64,000 nucleotides of DNA from UBA583 sp050292425 (GCA_050292425.1 JBNKLP010000003.1:14513-78512), one strand, 5' to 3'. Counted from the first letter of the stretch, positions 43,314 through 52,189 are shown. A program made the numbers and translations. The notes: generated from the sequence alone by a model not told the origin.

Positions 43314-44231
43314 ATGACATTCAAAATTCATTTTTTAGGAACTGCATGCATGATGCCAACAAAAGAGAGGAATCACATAGCGACAGCTTTAGAATACAAT
43401 GAAAACCTATTTCTCTTTGATTGTGGAGAAAACACTCAACTTCAGATAAAAAAGATGAAACTTCATCTGGGTAAAATTAAGAAAATTTTCTTATCTCATT
43501 GGCATGGAGATCATGTAATTGGACTCCCTGGATTGCTTATGACATTAGGTAACACAGATAATGTTGAAAAAGTCGAGATCCATGGCCCTAAAGGCTCAAA
43601 AACTTATATTGAACACATGAAAAAGTCATGTATATTTGATGCAAAGCTAAAAATAGAAGTGTTTGAGCATGAACCAAAAAGGAACGCAGTAATTAAAATA
43701 TTTGATACAGCAGAGTATGAAATAACTTGTGCTAAGCTAAACCATTCTGTTCCTTGCATTGGTTACTCATTCAAACAAAAAGATACACTTAATGTAGACA
43801 AGGAAAAAGCAAAGAAATACGGGTTAGAACAATCACCTTTACTTTCAAGAATTAAAATGGGACTTCCAATTGAACTTGATGGTAAAAAAATCAAACCTGA
43901 AGAACTCTGTTATGTAAAACAAGGAAAGAAAATTTCTTTTGTATTTGATACAAGACCTTGCAAGGAAATAGATATGCTTGTAAAAGACAGTGATTATCTA
44001 ATAATGGAAGCCACATTCATATATGCTCAGCACGCGCAAAAAGCAGAAGAATACGACCATATGAGTGCTAAAGAAACAGCAGAAGTAGCACTTAGAAACG
44101 ATGTAAAAAGCCTGATAATAACACATTTCTCACAAAGATACAAGGACATCAAAGATATCGAAGAAGAAGCAAAAGAAACCTTCGAGAACACTGTTGCTGC
44201 ATATGACTTAATGAGTGTTAAAGTAAAATGA
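43314..44231 (+). CDS. rnz: Ribonuclease Z (tRNA 3'-end processing)
   Basis: The 305-residue metallo-beta-lactamase-fold protein has the family start FLGTACMMPTKERNH, the zinc motif HWHGDH (His62, His64, Asp66, His67), YSFKQKD, FVFDTRPC and DYLIMEATF, DHMSAKETAEVALRNDVKSLIITHFSQRY at the C-terminal third. It cuts the 3' trailer from pre-tRNAs whose CCA is not encoded, which fits the two tRNAs in this window. Its stop overlaps the next gene start by ATGA. Confidence 0.97.
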   Translation: MTFKIHFLGTACMMPTKERNHIATALEYNENLFLFDCGENTQLQIKKMKLHLGKIKKIFLSHWHGDHVIGLPGLLMTLGNTDNVEKVEIHGPKGSKTYIEHMKKSCIFDAKLKIEVFEHEPKRNAVIKIFDTAEYEITCAKLNHSVPCIGYSFKQKDTLNVDKEKAKKYGLEQSPLLSRIKMGLPIELDGKKIKPEELCYVKQGKKISFVFDTRPCKEIDMLVKDSDYLIMEATFIYAQHAQKAEEYDHMSAKETAEVALRNDVKSLIITHFSQRYKDIKDIEEEAKETFENTVAAYDLMSVKVK

Positions 44232-44713
44232 ATGCAGATTTAATTGATATATTCAACTCTGTAAGGGATATTCCCTATAGGATTTCTTTGGTTTGTGGTC
44301 AAGATGCAAATTGTTGTGTGGATAAAACCTTAAAACTTTCTTCATTATTAAGAGAAAATGGTATGCAAACTAAGTTGGTTCATTGTGATTTTTTTTGGAG
44401 TCATCAGTTTTTTCTACCTAATGAACTTAGAAGAATTCCTCATAGTGATTCATCCTCTCATGTTTACTTAGAATTTTTATCTGGAGATAAATGGATAGCA
44501 TTAGATCCGACATGGGATAAAGGATTGGCATCAGTTTTGCCAGTAACTGTATGGGATGGAAAATCAAATACTCAAATTGCAATTAGACCTTCAACAATTT
44601 ATTCTCCTCAAGATCATATTGATTTCATCTATTCTCAAGAAGACCTAGAAACAAATGGAGAATTCTACAGAGCATTCAACAACTGGCTTGAATCTATAAG
44701 AAGCTCAAAGTAA
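44228..44713 (+). CDS. Transglutaminase-like cysteine protein coupled to RNase Z
   Basis: The 161-residue protein has the layout of the transglutaminase-like fold: Cys30 at the start of a helix (CVDKTLKLSSLLRENG), His78 in a strand (SHVYLEF) and Asp93 after it (WIALDPTWDK). This matches the catalytic triad order Cys-His-Asp. The family includes proteases and amidases; no signal peptide is seen, so it acts in the cytoplasm. ATGA overlap with rnz suggests a translationally coupled pair. The substrate is unknown. Confidence 0.72.
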   Translation: MNADLIDIFNSVRDIPYRISLVCGQDANCCVDKTLKLSSLLRENGMQTKLVHCDFFWSHQFFLPNELRRIPHSDSSSHVYLEFLSGDKWIALDPTWDKGLASVLPVTVWDGKSNTQIAIRPSTIYSPQDHIDFIYSQEDLETNGEFYRAFNNWLESIRSSK

Positions 44714-44859
44714 ATTCTTAACAAACTCAACAATTTTCTCAATTATCATTAAAGAAATCATTTTGTATTTTTAAAAAATCAGTCCCTCATTTAAAATTAT
44801 TAGTGTAACTTTTAGGTGTTTGTTTTAATTAACAATCGTTTAGAAAAAAAGCAGAAGAT

Positions 44860-45228
44860 TTATTCTCTTCCCTTGTGAATGTGTACATTTTTAGGAGCAG
44901 CCAGAATCCAGTTCTCATGGAATCCTACCAATTCACCGTTAACTGCTTCAACAGTCTTCTTAAGCTTGTCAACAGCTCTTCTTAATTCATCTGGATCCTT
45001 GTTTCTAAGTAAGTGAATATCAATAAGACACATAGTTTTTTCTCCTCTGATAACATCAAGAATGTCTCTGATGTTCTCATAATCATCAAGAACAAAAACT
45101 CTTACATCAACAACTTTCTCATCATGATGTGTCTTTGTGTCAAATTCTGTGATAGCCAAATAGTCCTCACTCTCGTCCTCAACGAACTGGTCCTTTTTCT
45201 TTTTGTTAAAGTTAAATATTGCTCCCAT
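44860..45228 (-). CDS. sepF: SepF-like membrane anchor of FtsZ
   Basis: The 122-residue protein has a short N-terminus that can bind the membrane (MGAIFNFNKKKK), a linker of acidic residues and the SepF core (about 40-118): VDVRVFVLDDYENIRDILDVIRGEKTMCLIDI, then HLLRNKDPDELRRAVDKLKKTVEAVNGELVGFHENWILAAPKNVHI. Archaeal SepF ties FtsZ to the membrane; ftsZ is at 36.9 kb, not adjacent. It forms a possible unit with eL40 and aIF5A on the minus strand. Confidence 0.92.
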   Translation of the reverse strand: MGAIFNFNKKKKDQFVEDESEDYLAITEFDTKTHHDEKVVDVRVFVLDDYENIRDILDVIRGEKTMCLIDIHLLRNKDPDELRRAVDKLKKTVEAVNGELVGFHENWILAAPKNVHIHKGRE

Positions 45229-45298
45229 TTGTCTTAATAAGTTTACTAACTAACTCATATATAAATCTTTGGATTTCAACTAAGTAAGTATAATTTCT

Positions 45299-45469
45299 TT
45301 ACTTCTTAGATCTCTTTCTAACAGGTCTCATCTGCTTGGACTTACAAGCCCTGCAAACTGCTTTCCCTGCAAGAACTTTACTGATAGGAACCTTGACCTT
45401 ACTCTCACACTTCCTACATACATACACGTTTGTGTATAATCTTGCTTCTGCTTCTGCAAATTGTGCCAT
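45299..45469 (-). CDS. rpl40e: Large ribosomal subunit protein eL40
   Basis: The 56-residue protein (MAQFAEAEARLYTNVYVCRKC...) has the eL40 zinc finger: Cys18, Cys21, Cys39, Cys42, with CRKCESK and CRACKSKQMRPVRKRSK. In eukaryotes the protein is made as a ubiquitin fusion; here it stands alone, as in archaea. It sits between sepF and aIF5A on the minus strand. Confidence 0.95.
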   Translation of the reverse strand: MAQFAEAEARLYTNVYVCRKCESKVKVPISKVLAGKAVCRACKSKQMRPVRKRSKK

Positions 45470-45531
45470 TTTATATTATGTAAATCTAATTTGTTTTAAA
45501 AAGATACCGCTAAAAAGCGATATTCAGGCAT

Positions 45532-45939
45532 TTACTCTGCCTTAATCTGCTTGATTATGATTTTACCCATAACTTGCCAGAACATTACAGTCTGACCAGC
45601 ATCAATGGAGTCTCTAATAGTCTCATCAGCAATCTTCTTGTCTGCAGTAATCTGCTCAAAAGTCTCCATATCCATAAGTTCGATATTATCTCCATCAACT
45701 GAAAGAATTTGCCCGTCCTTTTTGTAGATAATTGGAACTTCCACATTATCATGTCCTGGTTTTACTACCTCTTTCATTCCACCAGTAATAATATCTATTG
45801 CCTTAATTCTTACTTTTGCATGTCCATGCTTTCCTGGTCTTGAAGTTTGTGTATCCTTAACGATACAAGCATTTCCATCAACTAACAAGTAACTTCCTGC
45901 TCTCAAAGAACCTGCGTGTGCTAATTTAATATCTGACAT
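45532..45939 (-). CDS. eif5a: Translation initiation factor aIF5A
   Basis: The 135-residue protein has the IF5A N-terminal SH3-like domain with the hypusine loop RPGKHGHAK (modified Lys37) and the OB-like C-terminal domain with IIYKKDGQILSVDGDNIELMDMETF. aIF5A promotes peptide bond formation at stalling sites after its Lys is converted to hypusine or deoxyhypusine. Deoxyhypusine synthase is not in this window. The ATG at 45939 is followed by the typical N-terminus MSDIKLAHAGSLRAGSYLLV. Confidence 0.96.
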   Translation of the reverse strand: MSDIKLAHAGSLRAGSYLLVDGNACIVKDTQTSRPGKHGHAKVRIKAIDIITGGMKEVVKPGHDNVEVPIIYKKDGQILSVDGDNIELMDMETFEQITADKKIADETIRDSIDAGQTVMFWQVMGKIIIKQIKAE

Positions 45940-46094
45940 TCTTTATTTACCTCATATAATTTATATATTATATATACTAAAAAAAATTTAATTCCATTTA
46001 TATAGTTTTGGGACTCCTTTTTGTAATTATTCTTTTTAATAATGCTTTAGAAATGTTTATAAGTTAACAAATACTAAAAAAAGAAGACTTAAAA

Positions 46095-46292
46095 ATGAGA
46101 TTTATTGGCTTTTTACCAGTTCAAGAAAGATTACTAGTTGTATATGAACCTACTGATATCAATAAGGGTTATTCACCAACGGGTTATATGCCATTAACTA
46201 GGGAAGACCTTCAAATAATAATAGATAATAATCAATATACTTCTCAAGAATCAAGCGGATTAGTTGGTAAAATTAAAAAGGAATCTAAATAA
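46095..46292 (+). CDS. Small hypothetical protein, 65 residues
   Basis: No family recognised. It starts MRFIGFLPVQERLLVVYEP and ends with a basic tail (GKIKKESK). A long AT-rich spacer precedes it, with a TTTATAA box near 46061 about 30 bp before the ATG. It ends 5 bp before the convergent cmk gene. Function unknown. Confidence 0.5.
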   Translation: MRFIGFLPVQERLLVVYEPTDINKGYSPTGYMPLTREDLQIIIDNNQYTSQESSGLVGKIKKESK

Positions 46293-46297
46293 TTTAC

Positions 46298-46960
46298 CTA
46301 TTCATTAATTTTCTTCAAAGCTAGATTGTAAATCTCATCAACTTGCTCCTCAATACTCATCTCAGAAGTATCAACTTCAATTGCATCAACGCATTTAATA
46401 AGGGGAGAAATTTTCCTGTTCATGTCCTGAAAATCTCTTTTTTCAACAATTCTCTTGACTTCTTCAAGATTATATGTCTCTCCTTTTTTTACAAATTCGA
46501 TAAGTCTTCTCCTTGCCCTTTCTTCAACACTAGCTGTTAGATAAATCTTAATCTCTGCATCAGGAATAATTACAGAACCAATATCTCTTCCTTCAGCAAT
46601 AAATCCTTTCTCTCTAACAATCTCCTTTTGTTTCTGAGCTAAAAATTCTCTAACACAACTCAAAGTGGAATAATCTGAAGCTAATTGACCTACTTGTGCA
46701 GTTCTAATCTTTGCTTCAACATCTTCTCCATTTATACAAATATTATTCTCTTCATTGAACTTCAAATCAATCTTCTCCAAATCATTCATAGTTACATCTG
46801 TTGGAACAATTCTTTTTTCATACAAATAATAGCCAACTGCCCTATACATAGCACCAGTATCTAAAAAATTATAATTAAGTTTTCCTGCCAAAGCCTTTGC
46901 AGTTGTGCTCTTACCACATCCAACAGGCCCATCAATTGCGATGTTTATTCTTTTAGTCAT
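46298..46960 (-). CDS. cmk: Cytidylate kinase
   Basis: The 220-residue protein has the P-loop GPVGCGKST at 11-19, the substrate strand FLDTGAMYRAVGYYLY and the motif FIAEGRDIGSVIIPDAEIKIYLTASVEERARRR, with the core of the bacterial/archaeal CMP kinase family. It phosphorylates CMP and dCMP to the diphosphates, using ATP. The length is normal for the Gram-positive-type enzyme. It starts about 25-30 bp from a TTTATAAA-like box at 46980-46987. Confidence 0.96.
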   Translation of the reverse strand: MTKRINIAIDGPVGCGKSTTAKALAGKLNYNFLDTGAMYRAVGYYLYEKRIVPTDVTMNDLEKIDLKFNEENNICINGEDVEAKIRTAQVGQLASDYSTLSCVREFLAQKQKEIVREKGFIAEGRDIGSVIIPDAEIKIYLTASVEERARRRLIEFVKKGETYNLEEVKRIVEKRDFQDMNRKISPLIKCVDAIEVDTSEMSIEEQVDEIYNLALKKINE

Positions 46961-47027
46961 AATTAATTCATAATCACTAAGTTTATAAAAATTACCTTAT
47001 AGTGAAAATAATAACTAGAAATTAAAA

Positions 47028-47432
47028 ATGTTTGATACTAATGAAAAAAGAACCTCTGACCAAATTGACAATACCATGTTTAAATTAATTGTAGAAAATC
47101 TCCCAGACTCAATAATTTTAACCTCCTTATCTATTGAAGCTCCAGGTCCAATAATTCTATATGTGAACCCGGCCTTCACAAAACTCACAGGATTCTCTAA
47201 AGAAGAAGTAATAGGAAAAACTCCAAGAATGTTTCAAGGAGAATTAACAGATAGAAAAACTTTAGATAAAATGAAAGAAACTCTAAAAGAAAAAGACACA
47301 TTTAGAGATAAAATAATCAACTACAAAAAAGATGGGACTCCATTCACAATTGAGTGGAACATATCTGCTATAAGAGATAAAAATGGCAAAATAATACTCT
47401 GGCTATCATCTCAAAGAGAAATAATTGAGTAA
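47028..47432 (+). CDS. Single-domain PAS protein
   Basis: The 134-residue protein is almost only a PAS domain: VENLPDSIILTSL...IILYVNPAFTKLTGFSKEEVIGKTPRMFQG, then KKDGTPFTIEWNISAIRDKNGKIILWLSSQREI. The segment GKTPRMFQG aligns with the GRNCRFLQG of LOV photosensors but lacks the photoactive Cys (Pro instead), so blue-light sensing of that type is not expected. No output domain is present; it could bind a partner. The neighbours (cmk, dihydrouridine synthase) give no hint. Confidence 0.88.
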   Translation: MFDTNEKRTSDQIDNTMFKLIVENLPDSIILTSLSIEAPGPIILYVNPAFTKLTGFSKEEVIGKTPRMFQGELTDRKTLDKMKETLKEKDTFRDKIINYKKDGTPFTIEWNISAIRDKNGKIILWLSSQREIIE

Positions 47433-47474
47433 ACAAAATAATAATATTAAACACTATAATTGAGCATATGAAGA

Positions 47475-48413
47475 ATGAAGCATATCAATCCAAAAAAATT
47501 AATTAAACAAAATCCATTTGTTCTAGCTCCTATGGATGATGTAACAGATATAGCATTTAGAGAACTCTGTGAGCAAACTGGAGCAGCATACTCAACAACA
47601 GAATTAACTTCAATAGATGCTCTAATTAGAGACAAAGTATTCAAATCAAGATATGAAAAAGGAAACTTAAAAACAAATTCAGTGCAGTTGTTCGGCTCAA
47701 ATCCAGATACATTTGTAAAAGCAGCCAAGTATGTTCAAAATGAAGCAGACATAATTGATGTGAACTTTGGTTGTCCATCAGCTACTGTAACAAAAAACGA
47801 TGCAGGTTCATCTCTATTAAAAGACCCCAAAAACGTATCAAAAATTATCTCAAACTTAGTAAATGAAATAGACAACCCAATAACTGCCAAAATAAGACTT
47901 GGATATGAAAAGACAAATGCACTTGAAATTGCAAAAGAAATAGAAGATGCAGGAGCAGAATTAATTGCTGTACATGGAAGAACAGCAAAACAGAAATACA
48001 CTGGAAAGGCAAACTGGGAAGAGATAGAAAAAATATACTCCAATTTAAACATTCCAGTAATTGGTAATGGTGATGTCTCAAAAGAAGAAGATATTGATGA
48101 TAAATTACATTCAAAATGTGATGCCTTGATGATTGGAAGAGCAGCAATAGGCAATCCTTTCATATTTCAAAGATTCAACTATTACAACAAAAATAAGAAG
48201 AAACTTGAATTTGATCCAAAACAAAAACAAAAAGAATTGTTTTCGGAATACTTAAAAAAACTTGATGGAAGAGAATTTGCAAACATTAATCTAAAAATCT
48301 CCCGACAAGCAATGTGGTTCTTCAAAGGCATTGAAGGTGCAAGAGAATTAAGAACAAAACTTGTTCATGAAAGAGATATTGAGAAAATAAAAGAGATAAT
48401 AAAAAAATTCTAA
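47475..48413 (+). CDS. dus: tRNA-dihydrouridine synthase
   Basis: The 312-residue TIM-barrel flavoprotein has LAPMDDVTDIAFRELC (FMN region), IDVNFGCPSATVTKNDAGSSLLKDP with the catalytic Cys in GCPS, ITAKIRLGYE, IAVHGRTAKQKYTGKANWEEI, VIGNGDVSKEED and CDALMIGRAAIGNPFIFQ. It reduces uridines in the tRNA D-loop using NADPH. It is DusB-like in length. It follows the PAS gene by 42 bp on the same strand and converges with the TraB gene. Confidence 0.95.
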   Translation: MKHINPKKLIKQNPFVLAPMDDVTDIAFRELCEQTGAAYSTTELTSIDALIRDKVFKSRYEKGNLKTNSVQLFGSNPDTFVKAAKYVQNEADIIDVNFGCPSATVTKNDAGSSLLKDPKNVSKIISNLVNEIDNPITAKIRLGYEKTNALEIAKEIEDAGAELIAVHGRTAKQKYTGKANWEEIEKIYSNLNIPVIGNGDVSKEEDIDDKLHSKCDALMIGRAAIGNPFIFQRFNYYNKNKKKLEFDPKQKQKELFSEYLKKLDGREFANINLKISRQAMWFFKGIEGARELRTKLVHERDIEKIKEIIKKF

Positions 48414-49154
48414 TTACTCAACATCAACTCTAAAAGAATAACTAAACTCATTTGTAGCACTAAAAAGTCTCTGTTTTAAAATCTCAAGCATTCCTTCAAC
48501 ATGTCCAGCACCAACCACGGCCAAAATGGGACCCTCATGCTTTTCCTTAAGTTTCATCAGTCTATCACACATGTAAATATTTCTATCTGCAATAAGTATT
48601 TTGTACATATCAGGAACTTCTTTTTCAACAATTGAAAGCATCTTTACAATAGTTTCATCATCTGGAACTCCTTCTTTTACATCAAATTGCAAAGATTCTC
48701 TGTATTCTTTCTTGAAACTTTTAATAAAAAGATTAGAAAACATCTTCATTTTTTTTCCAAAACCAAGTGCTGAAAATTTCTTCAAAGTCTTCTTAATATG
48801 CAAATCAATAAGTGCTGTTGGAATTGAATTAGCTTTGGCTTCCAAATATGCTGTCTTCATATCGACTCCTGGATCAATATTTAGGGATTTTCCAATCTGA
48901 GATTGAACAAAACCTGCTATCTGAGCAAAAACATATCCACTCACTCCAATTTCCTTAACAGTCTCAATCATTGATGGCTTTTGATGTCTTTTCCCATCAG
49001 ACATAAGTTTTTTGAATCTGTCTATATCAAGTTCAATACCAACAACTTCTGGTTTAATTAATTCAATTGTCTCTTTAATCTCATTTGCAGACTGTTTTGC
49101 CACATGAGATGTTCCAAGTAAATAAATATTATCAATTTGCTTAATCATAGACAA
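48414..49154 (-). CDS. TraB-family protein
   Basis: The 246-residue protein has IYLLGTSHVAKQSANEIKETI at the start and the second signature ILAVVGAGHVEGMLEIL near the end, the motif pair of the TraB/PrgY/GumN family. Members in bacteria degrade or retain signalling peptides; the archaeal role is unknown. A long charged middle contains short amphipathic helices. The usual C-terminal membrane segments of archaeal TraB proteins are missing, so this is the short form. Confidence 0.9.
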   Translation of the reverse strand: MSMIKQIDNIYLLGTSHVAKQSANEIKETIELIKPEVVGIELDIDRFKKLMSDGKRHQKPSMIETVKEIGVSGYVFAQIAGFVQSQIGKSLNIDPGVDMKTAYLEAKANSIPTALIDLHIKKTLKKFSALGFGKKMKMFSNLFIKSFKKEYRESLQFDVKEGVPDDETIVKMLSIVEKEVPDMYKILIADRNIYMCDRLMKLKEKHEGPILAVVGAGHVEGMLEILKQRLFSATNEFSYSFRVDVE

Positions 49155-49261
49155 AAATAACCATTATTTTATTATAAATTCATCGTTTTGATATAATCTG
49201 TTCTCCATTCATTATTTTTTCCACACTAAGCTTTAAAAATAACTTTCCATAATTCAAAGGT

Positions 49262-50710
49262 ATGGACAAATTTACTAAAATTGTTGCAACTATTGGGCCA
49301 GCTTCTGATAGTATTGAGACTATTGAAAAACTCTATAAAGCAGGCATGAACGTGGCAAGACTTAACTTCTCACATGGTTCATATGAATACTTCACAGATT
49401 TAATTAAAAAAATCAGAAATGTAAGTGAAGATATTGGGATTCTTCTTGACACAAAAGGTCCTGAAATTAGAACTGGAGAAATCAAGGATGGAAAAGTAAT
49501 TCTAATTGATAATCAGGAATTAATAATAACAAACAAGGAAATAATTGGCGATAACAACAAAATAACTCTATTTTATGATGATTTAATGCAACTTGACATA
49601 GGAAATAGGATTTTAATAGATGATGGTCTAATTGAAACTGAAGTAATAAGAAAAGAAAAGAATGAAATTGTTGTTGAAGTTTTAAATGGTGGAGAACTTG
49701 GTTCCAAAAAAACAGTATCCATTCAGGGACACAGTGTTAACATTCCTTTTTTATCTGAAAAAGATAAAAAAGACATTGATTTTGGTATAGAAAACAATTT
49801 TGATTTCATTGCAGCATCTTTTGTGAGAAATGCTCAGGAAGTTCTTGAATTAAGGGAATATCTCCAAAAAAAGAAATCAAAAATTAGAGTAATCTCAAAA
49901 ATTGAACATGGTGATGCAATAAAGAATATTAATGAAATAATTGATGCCTCACAAGGAATAATGGTTGCAAGAGGAGATCTTGGAGTTGAAATTCCTCTTG
50001 AAAAAGTTCCTATGATTCAAAGGGAGATTATTCATAGGTGTAATGAGCTTGGAAGGCCAGTAATTGTTGCAACACAAATGCTTGAGTCAATGAAAGATAA
50101 CCCAAGACCTACAAGAGCAGAAGTTGCAGATGTAGCTGTTGCAATTTTGCAGGGAGCAGATGCAATTATGCTTTCAGGAGAAACTGCTTCTGGAAAGTAT
50201 CCTGTAAAAGCTGTAAAGACAATGGCAAAAATTGCAAAAGAATATGACAAGGTTGTAAAAACTAAAATTCTTGACAATCTTCACTCCGAAAATGTTATGA
50301 AAAATCATTCAGTTTCACTTTTCATGACAAAATCAGCATATCAAGCCTCTGAAGATCTTAAAACAACAGCAATTCTAACACCAACTGAAAGTGGATTTAC
50401 TGCAAGAAAAGTCTCCAGATTCAAGCCTAGATGTCCAATTTATGCAATAACACATGATAAGACAGTTGTAAGACAACTTCAGTTATCTTGGGGAGTGCAT
50501 CCTATGCTTGAAGGAGAAGATTCTGTATACAAGGATCATGATGGAATGGTAAACTCACTGGTAAAATACATATATGAAAAAGGTTATGTGGTAGAAGAGA
50601 ACAAAGTAGTTGTAACATCAGGTCATACTTTAATGCAGGCGGGACATACAAACATGATTGAGGTCTATGGTGTGAAACATATTCTTGATAGAATCAAGAA
50701 TTCAATCTAA
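49262..50710 (+). CDS. pyk: Pyruvate kinase
   Basis: The 482-residue protein has all the core elements: TKIVATIGPAS, GMNVARLNFSHGS, the DDG and KGPEIRTGE strands, IAASFVRNAQEV, MVARGDLGVEIPLEKVP, ATQMLESM and AIMLSGETASGKYPVKAV, followed by the allosteric C-terminal domain (FKPRCPIYAITHD; VTSGHT). It transfers phosphate from phosphoenolpyruvate to ADP as the last step of glycolysis. It is one of the few central-carbon enzymes here, with the sucrose phosphorylase. A TATA-like box (TTTAAAAA) near 49230 precedes the ATG at 49262. Confidence 0.98.
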   Translation: MDKFTKIVATIGPASDSIETIEKLYKAGMNVARLNFSHGSYEYFTDLIKKIRNVSEDIGILLDTKGPEIRTGEIKDGKVILIDNQELIITNKEIIGDNNKITLFYDDLMQLDIGNRILIDDGLIETEVIRKEKNEIVVEVLNGGELGSKKTVSIQGHSVNIPFLSEKDKKDIDFGIENNFDFIAASFVRNAQEVLELREYLQKKKSKIRVISKIEHGDAIKNINEIIDASQGIMVARGDLGVEIPLEKVPMIQREIIHRCNELGRPVIVATQMLESMKDNPRPTRAEVADVAVAILQGADAIMLSGETASGKYPVKAVKTMAKIAKEYDKVVKTKILDNLHSENVMKNHSVSLFMTKSAYQASEDLKTTAILTPTESGFTARKVSRFKPRCPIYAITHDKTVVRQLQLSWGVHPMLEGEDSVYKDHDGMVNSLVKYIYEKGYVVEENKVVVTSGHTLMQAGHTNMIEVYGVKHILDRIKNSI

Positions 50711-50722
50711 TTCTTTTTATAC

Positions 50723-50730
50723 CATTTAGG
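50723..50730 (+). repeat. Left target-site duplication of the MITE
   Basis: CATTTAGG directly before the left terminal repeat; identical to the copy at 50860-50867. Confidence 0.75.
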
Positions 50731-50859
50731 GGTTTTGTCCGGAAATTGTTTTTTTAAATTTTAAAGATAATTATATTCAATCAGATATCTACTTTTATTT
50801 ATCAAAAATTGAATTTAATATATTTTCTTTTTAATCAATTTGAATTTCCGGACAGAGCC
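50731..50859. mobile_element. IS6-like miniature inverted-repeat element (129 bp)
   Basis: Terminal inverted repeats of 17 bp pair with two mismatches: left GGTTTTGTCCGGAAATT and right (reverse complement) GGCTCTGTCCGGAAATT. The ends start with GGTT/GGCTCTGT, as in IS6-family elements, and an exact 8-bp duplication CATTTAGG flanks it (50723-50730, 50860-50867), the size made by IS6 transposition. The interior is AT-rich and encodes nothing. It is a non-autonomous MITE that must have been moved by a transposase encoded elsewhere. It lies between pyk and a small gene. Confidence 0.78.
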
Positions 50860-50867
50860 CATTTAGG
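50860..50867 (+). repeat. Right target-site duplication of the MITE
   Basis: CATTTAGG directly after the right terminal repeat; identical to 50723-50730. Eight bases matches IS6-family insertion. Confidence 0.75.
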
Positions 50868-50902
50868 ATAAAATTTATATATTTTAAACTTCAGATTATA
50901 TT

Positions 50903-51124
50903 ATGGTAGAAATAAATTTAAACTCAAAAATAAAACAAGCAAAAATGGGACCTGCAGGTTTATCTTTGGACAAACTAATTGAGCAAGCTCAAGCTGGAGC
51001 TGCAGGATTTAGTGATGATAGACTAAAAGACTATTCAATAGGAAATAGAAGAGATAATTACATTTCATTAATTGTAAAACAAGATAACAAAGCATATGTT
51101 TTTTTGATTAAATATAATTCCTAG
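50903..51124 (+). CDS. Small hypothetical protein, 73 residues
   Basis: No family recognised. Soluble; begins MVEINLNSKIKQAKMGPAGLS, has an Ala/Gly-rich helix (IEQAQAGAAGFSDDRLKD) and ends with a strand pair (YISLIVKQDNKAYVFLIKYNS). A TATA box TTTATATA at about 50874 lies about 25 bp before the ATG, just outside the MITE. The last 4 bases overlap the end of the convergent Lrp gene. Confidence 0.55.
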   Translation: MVEINLNSKIKQAKMGPAGLSLDKLIEQAQAGAAGFSDDRLKDYSIGNRRDNYISLIVKQDNKAYVFLIKYNS

Positions 51125-52092
51125 AAAGGCAAGTACTTAACCTTAATAGTATCAACAAACATTACTGATTTATAATCTCCAATAAGAGTTGGGAATTTCT
51201 GTTTCAAGTCCTTGATAAACTCAAACAACTCAAAATTGTTTTTAATGACTAATTCTATATCCAAATCTTCAATGAAACCAACTCCTTTCACAACATACAA
51301 AACTTTAGGATTGTATTTGATGTATTGGTAGAGTTTGTTTATCTCAGACATTGATTCATAGTTTACTGAAATCCATAATTTATAGTAAGTATGTTCAAGA
51401 GTTTGATAATTGAGTATTGGTCTGTATCCTTCAATTATCTTTTCATTCTCCATCTTTTTTATCCTGTAACTCACTACTTTTGCAGAAATTTCCAGTTCGT
51501 TTGCAATTTCAACAAGTGGTTTTCTTGCATTTTCGCATAATTTCTTTAATATTTTCTTATCAGTTTCATCGATTTGTATTGTTTGGTTTGTCTCAAGCAG
51601 ATGAATCTCTTTAGTTTCTGGTTCATTTAGAAGAAACCTATGTTCATAATGAATAACATCAGTTGGAAAATCTTCATGTTTGTCTTTTATATACTTTCCA
51701 TACTTAAATAAAAATTTTCTAATGGTTTCCTGAAATTCTAAAATTGATTTTGTCCATACTGCCATTCCAACATCAAAAATTCCTTGCATTGAAAATATCC
51801 AGAATATTTCTTCTTGTGATTTTAAATAGCTAAAAATTTCTTTTTCAATTTCTTGAGTTGTATTTTTGAATGAGAAAACAAATCTGCAATATTTAAAGCC
51901 TAATCTTGATGAATTAATAATTGGATAAAAACCTCCAATTACTTTTTTTTCAATTAAATTAGTTAATTTGTACTCAACTCCTTGTTTACTTAGGCCTATT
52001 TTTTTAGCAAGTTCTGAATATGTTGCTCTGCCATTTAAATCCAATTCCTTCAATAATTTTTTATCTTTAAGATCTAGTTTGATTTGATTCAT
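51121..52092 (-). CDS. Tandem Lrp/AsnC-type transcription regulator
   Basis: The 323-residue protein has two Lrp-like halves. Each starts with a winged helix (DKKLLKELDLNGRATYSELAKKIGLSKQGVEYKL at about 8-45, and DKKILKKLCENARKPLVEIANELEISAKVVSYRIKKME at about 180-216) followed by a RAM/Lrp-like ligand region. Such doubled regulators often sense amino acids. The target genes are not visible. It is divergent from the small gene at 52190; a TTTATAAA box near 52113 lies upstream. Confidence 0.88.
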   Translation of the reverse strand: MNQIKLDLKDKKLLKELDLNGRATYSELAKKIGLSKQGVEYKLTNLIEKKVIGGFYPIINSSRLGFKYCRFVFSFKNTTQEIEKEIFSYLKSQEEIFWIFSMQGIFDVGMAVWTKSILEFQETIRKFLFKYGKYIKDKHEDFPTDVIHYEHRFLLNEPETKEIHLLETNQTIQIDETDKKILKKLCENARKPLVEIANELEISAKVVSYRIKKMENEKIIEGYRPILNYQTLEHTYYKLWISVNYESMSEINKLYQYIKYNPKVLYVVKGVGFIEDLDIELVIKNNFELFEFIKDLKQKFPTLIGDYKSVMFVDTIKVKYLPF

Positions 52093-52189
52093 TTCTTATC
52101 AAAAGAGATTATTCTTTATAAATTTGTCGTTTTGTCAAGAAATATGAAAAATAGGTTGATATACTACAAAATACTTATTAGTAATTACA

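Noticed and set aside
47028..47432. LOV blue-light photoreceptor
   Set aside because: The required Cys is replaced by Pro in GKTPRMFQG.
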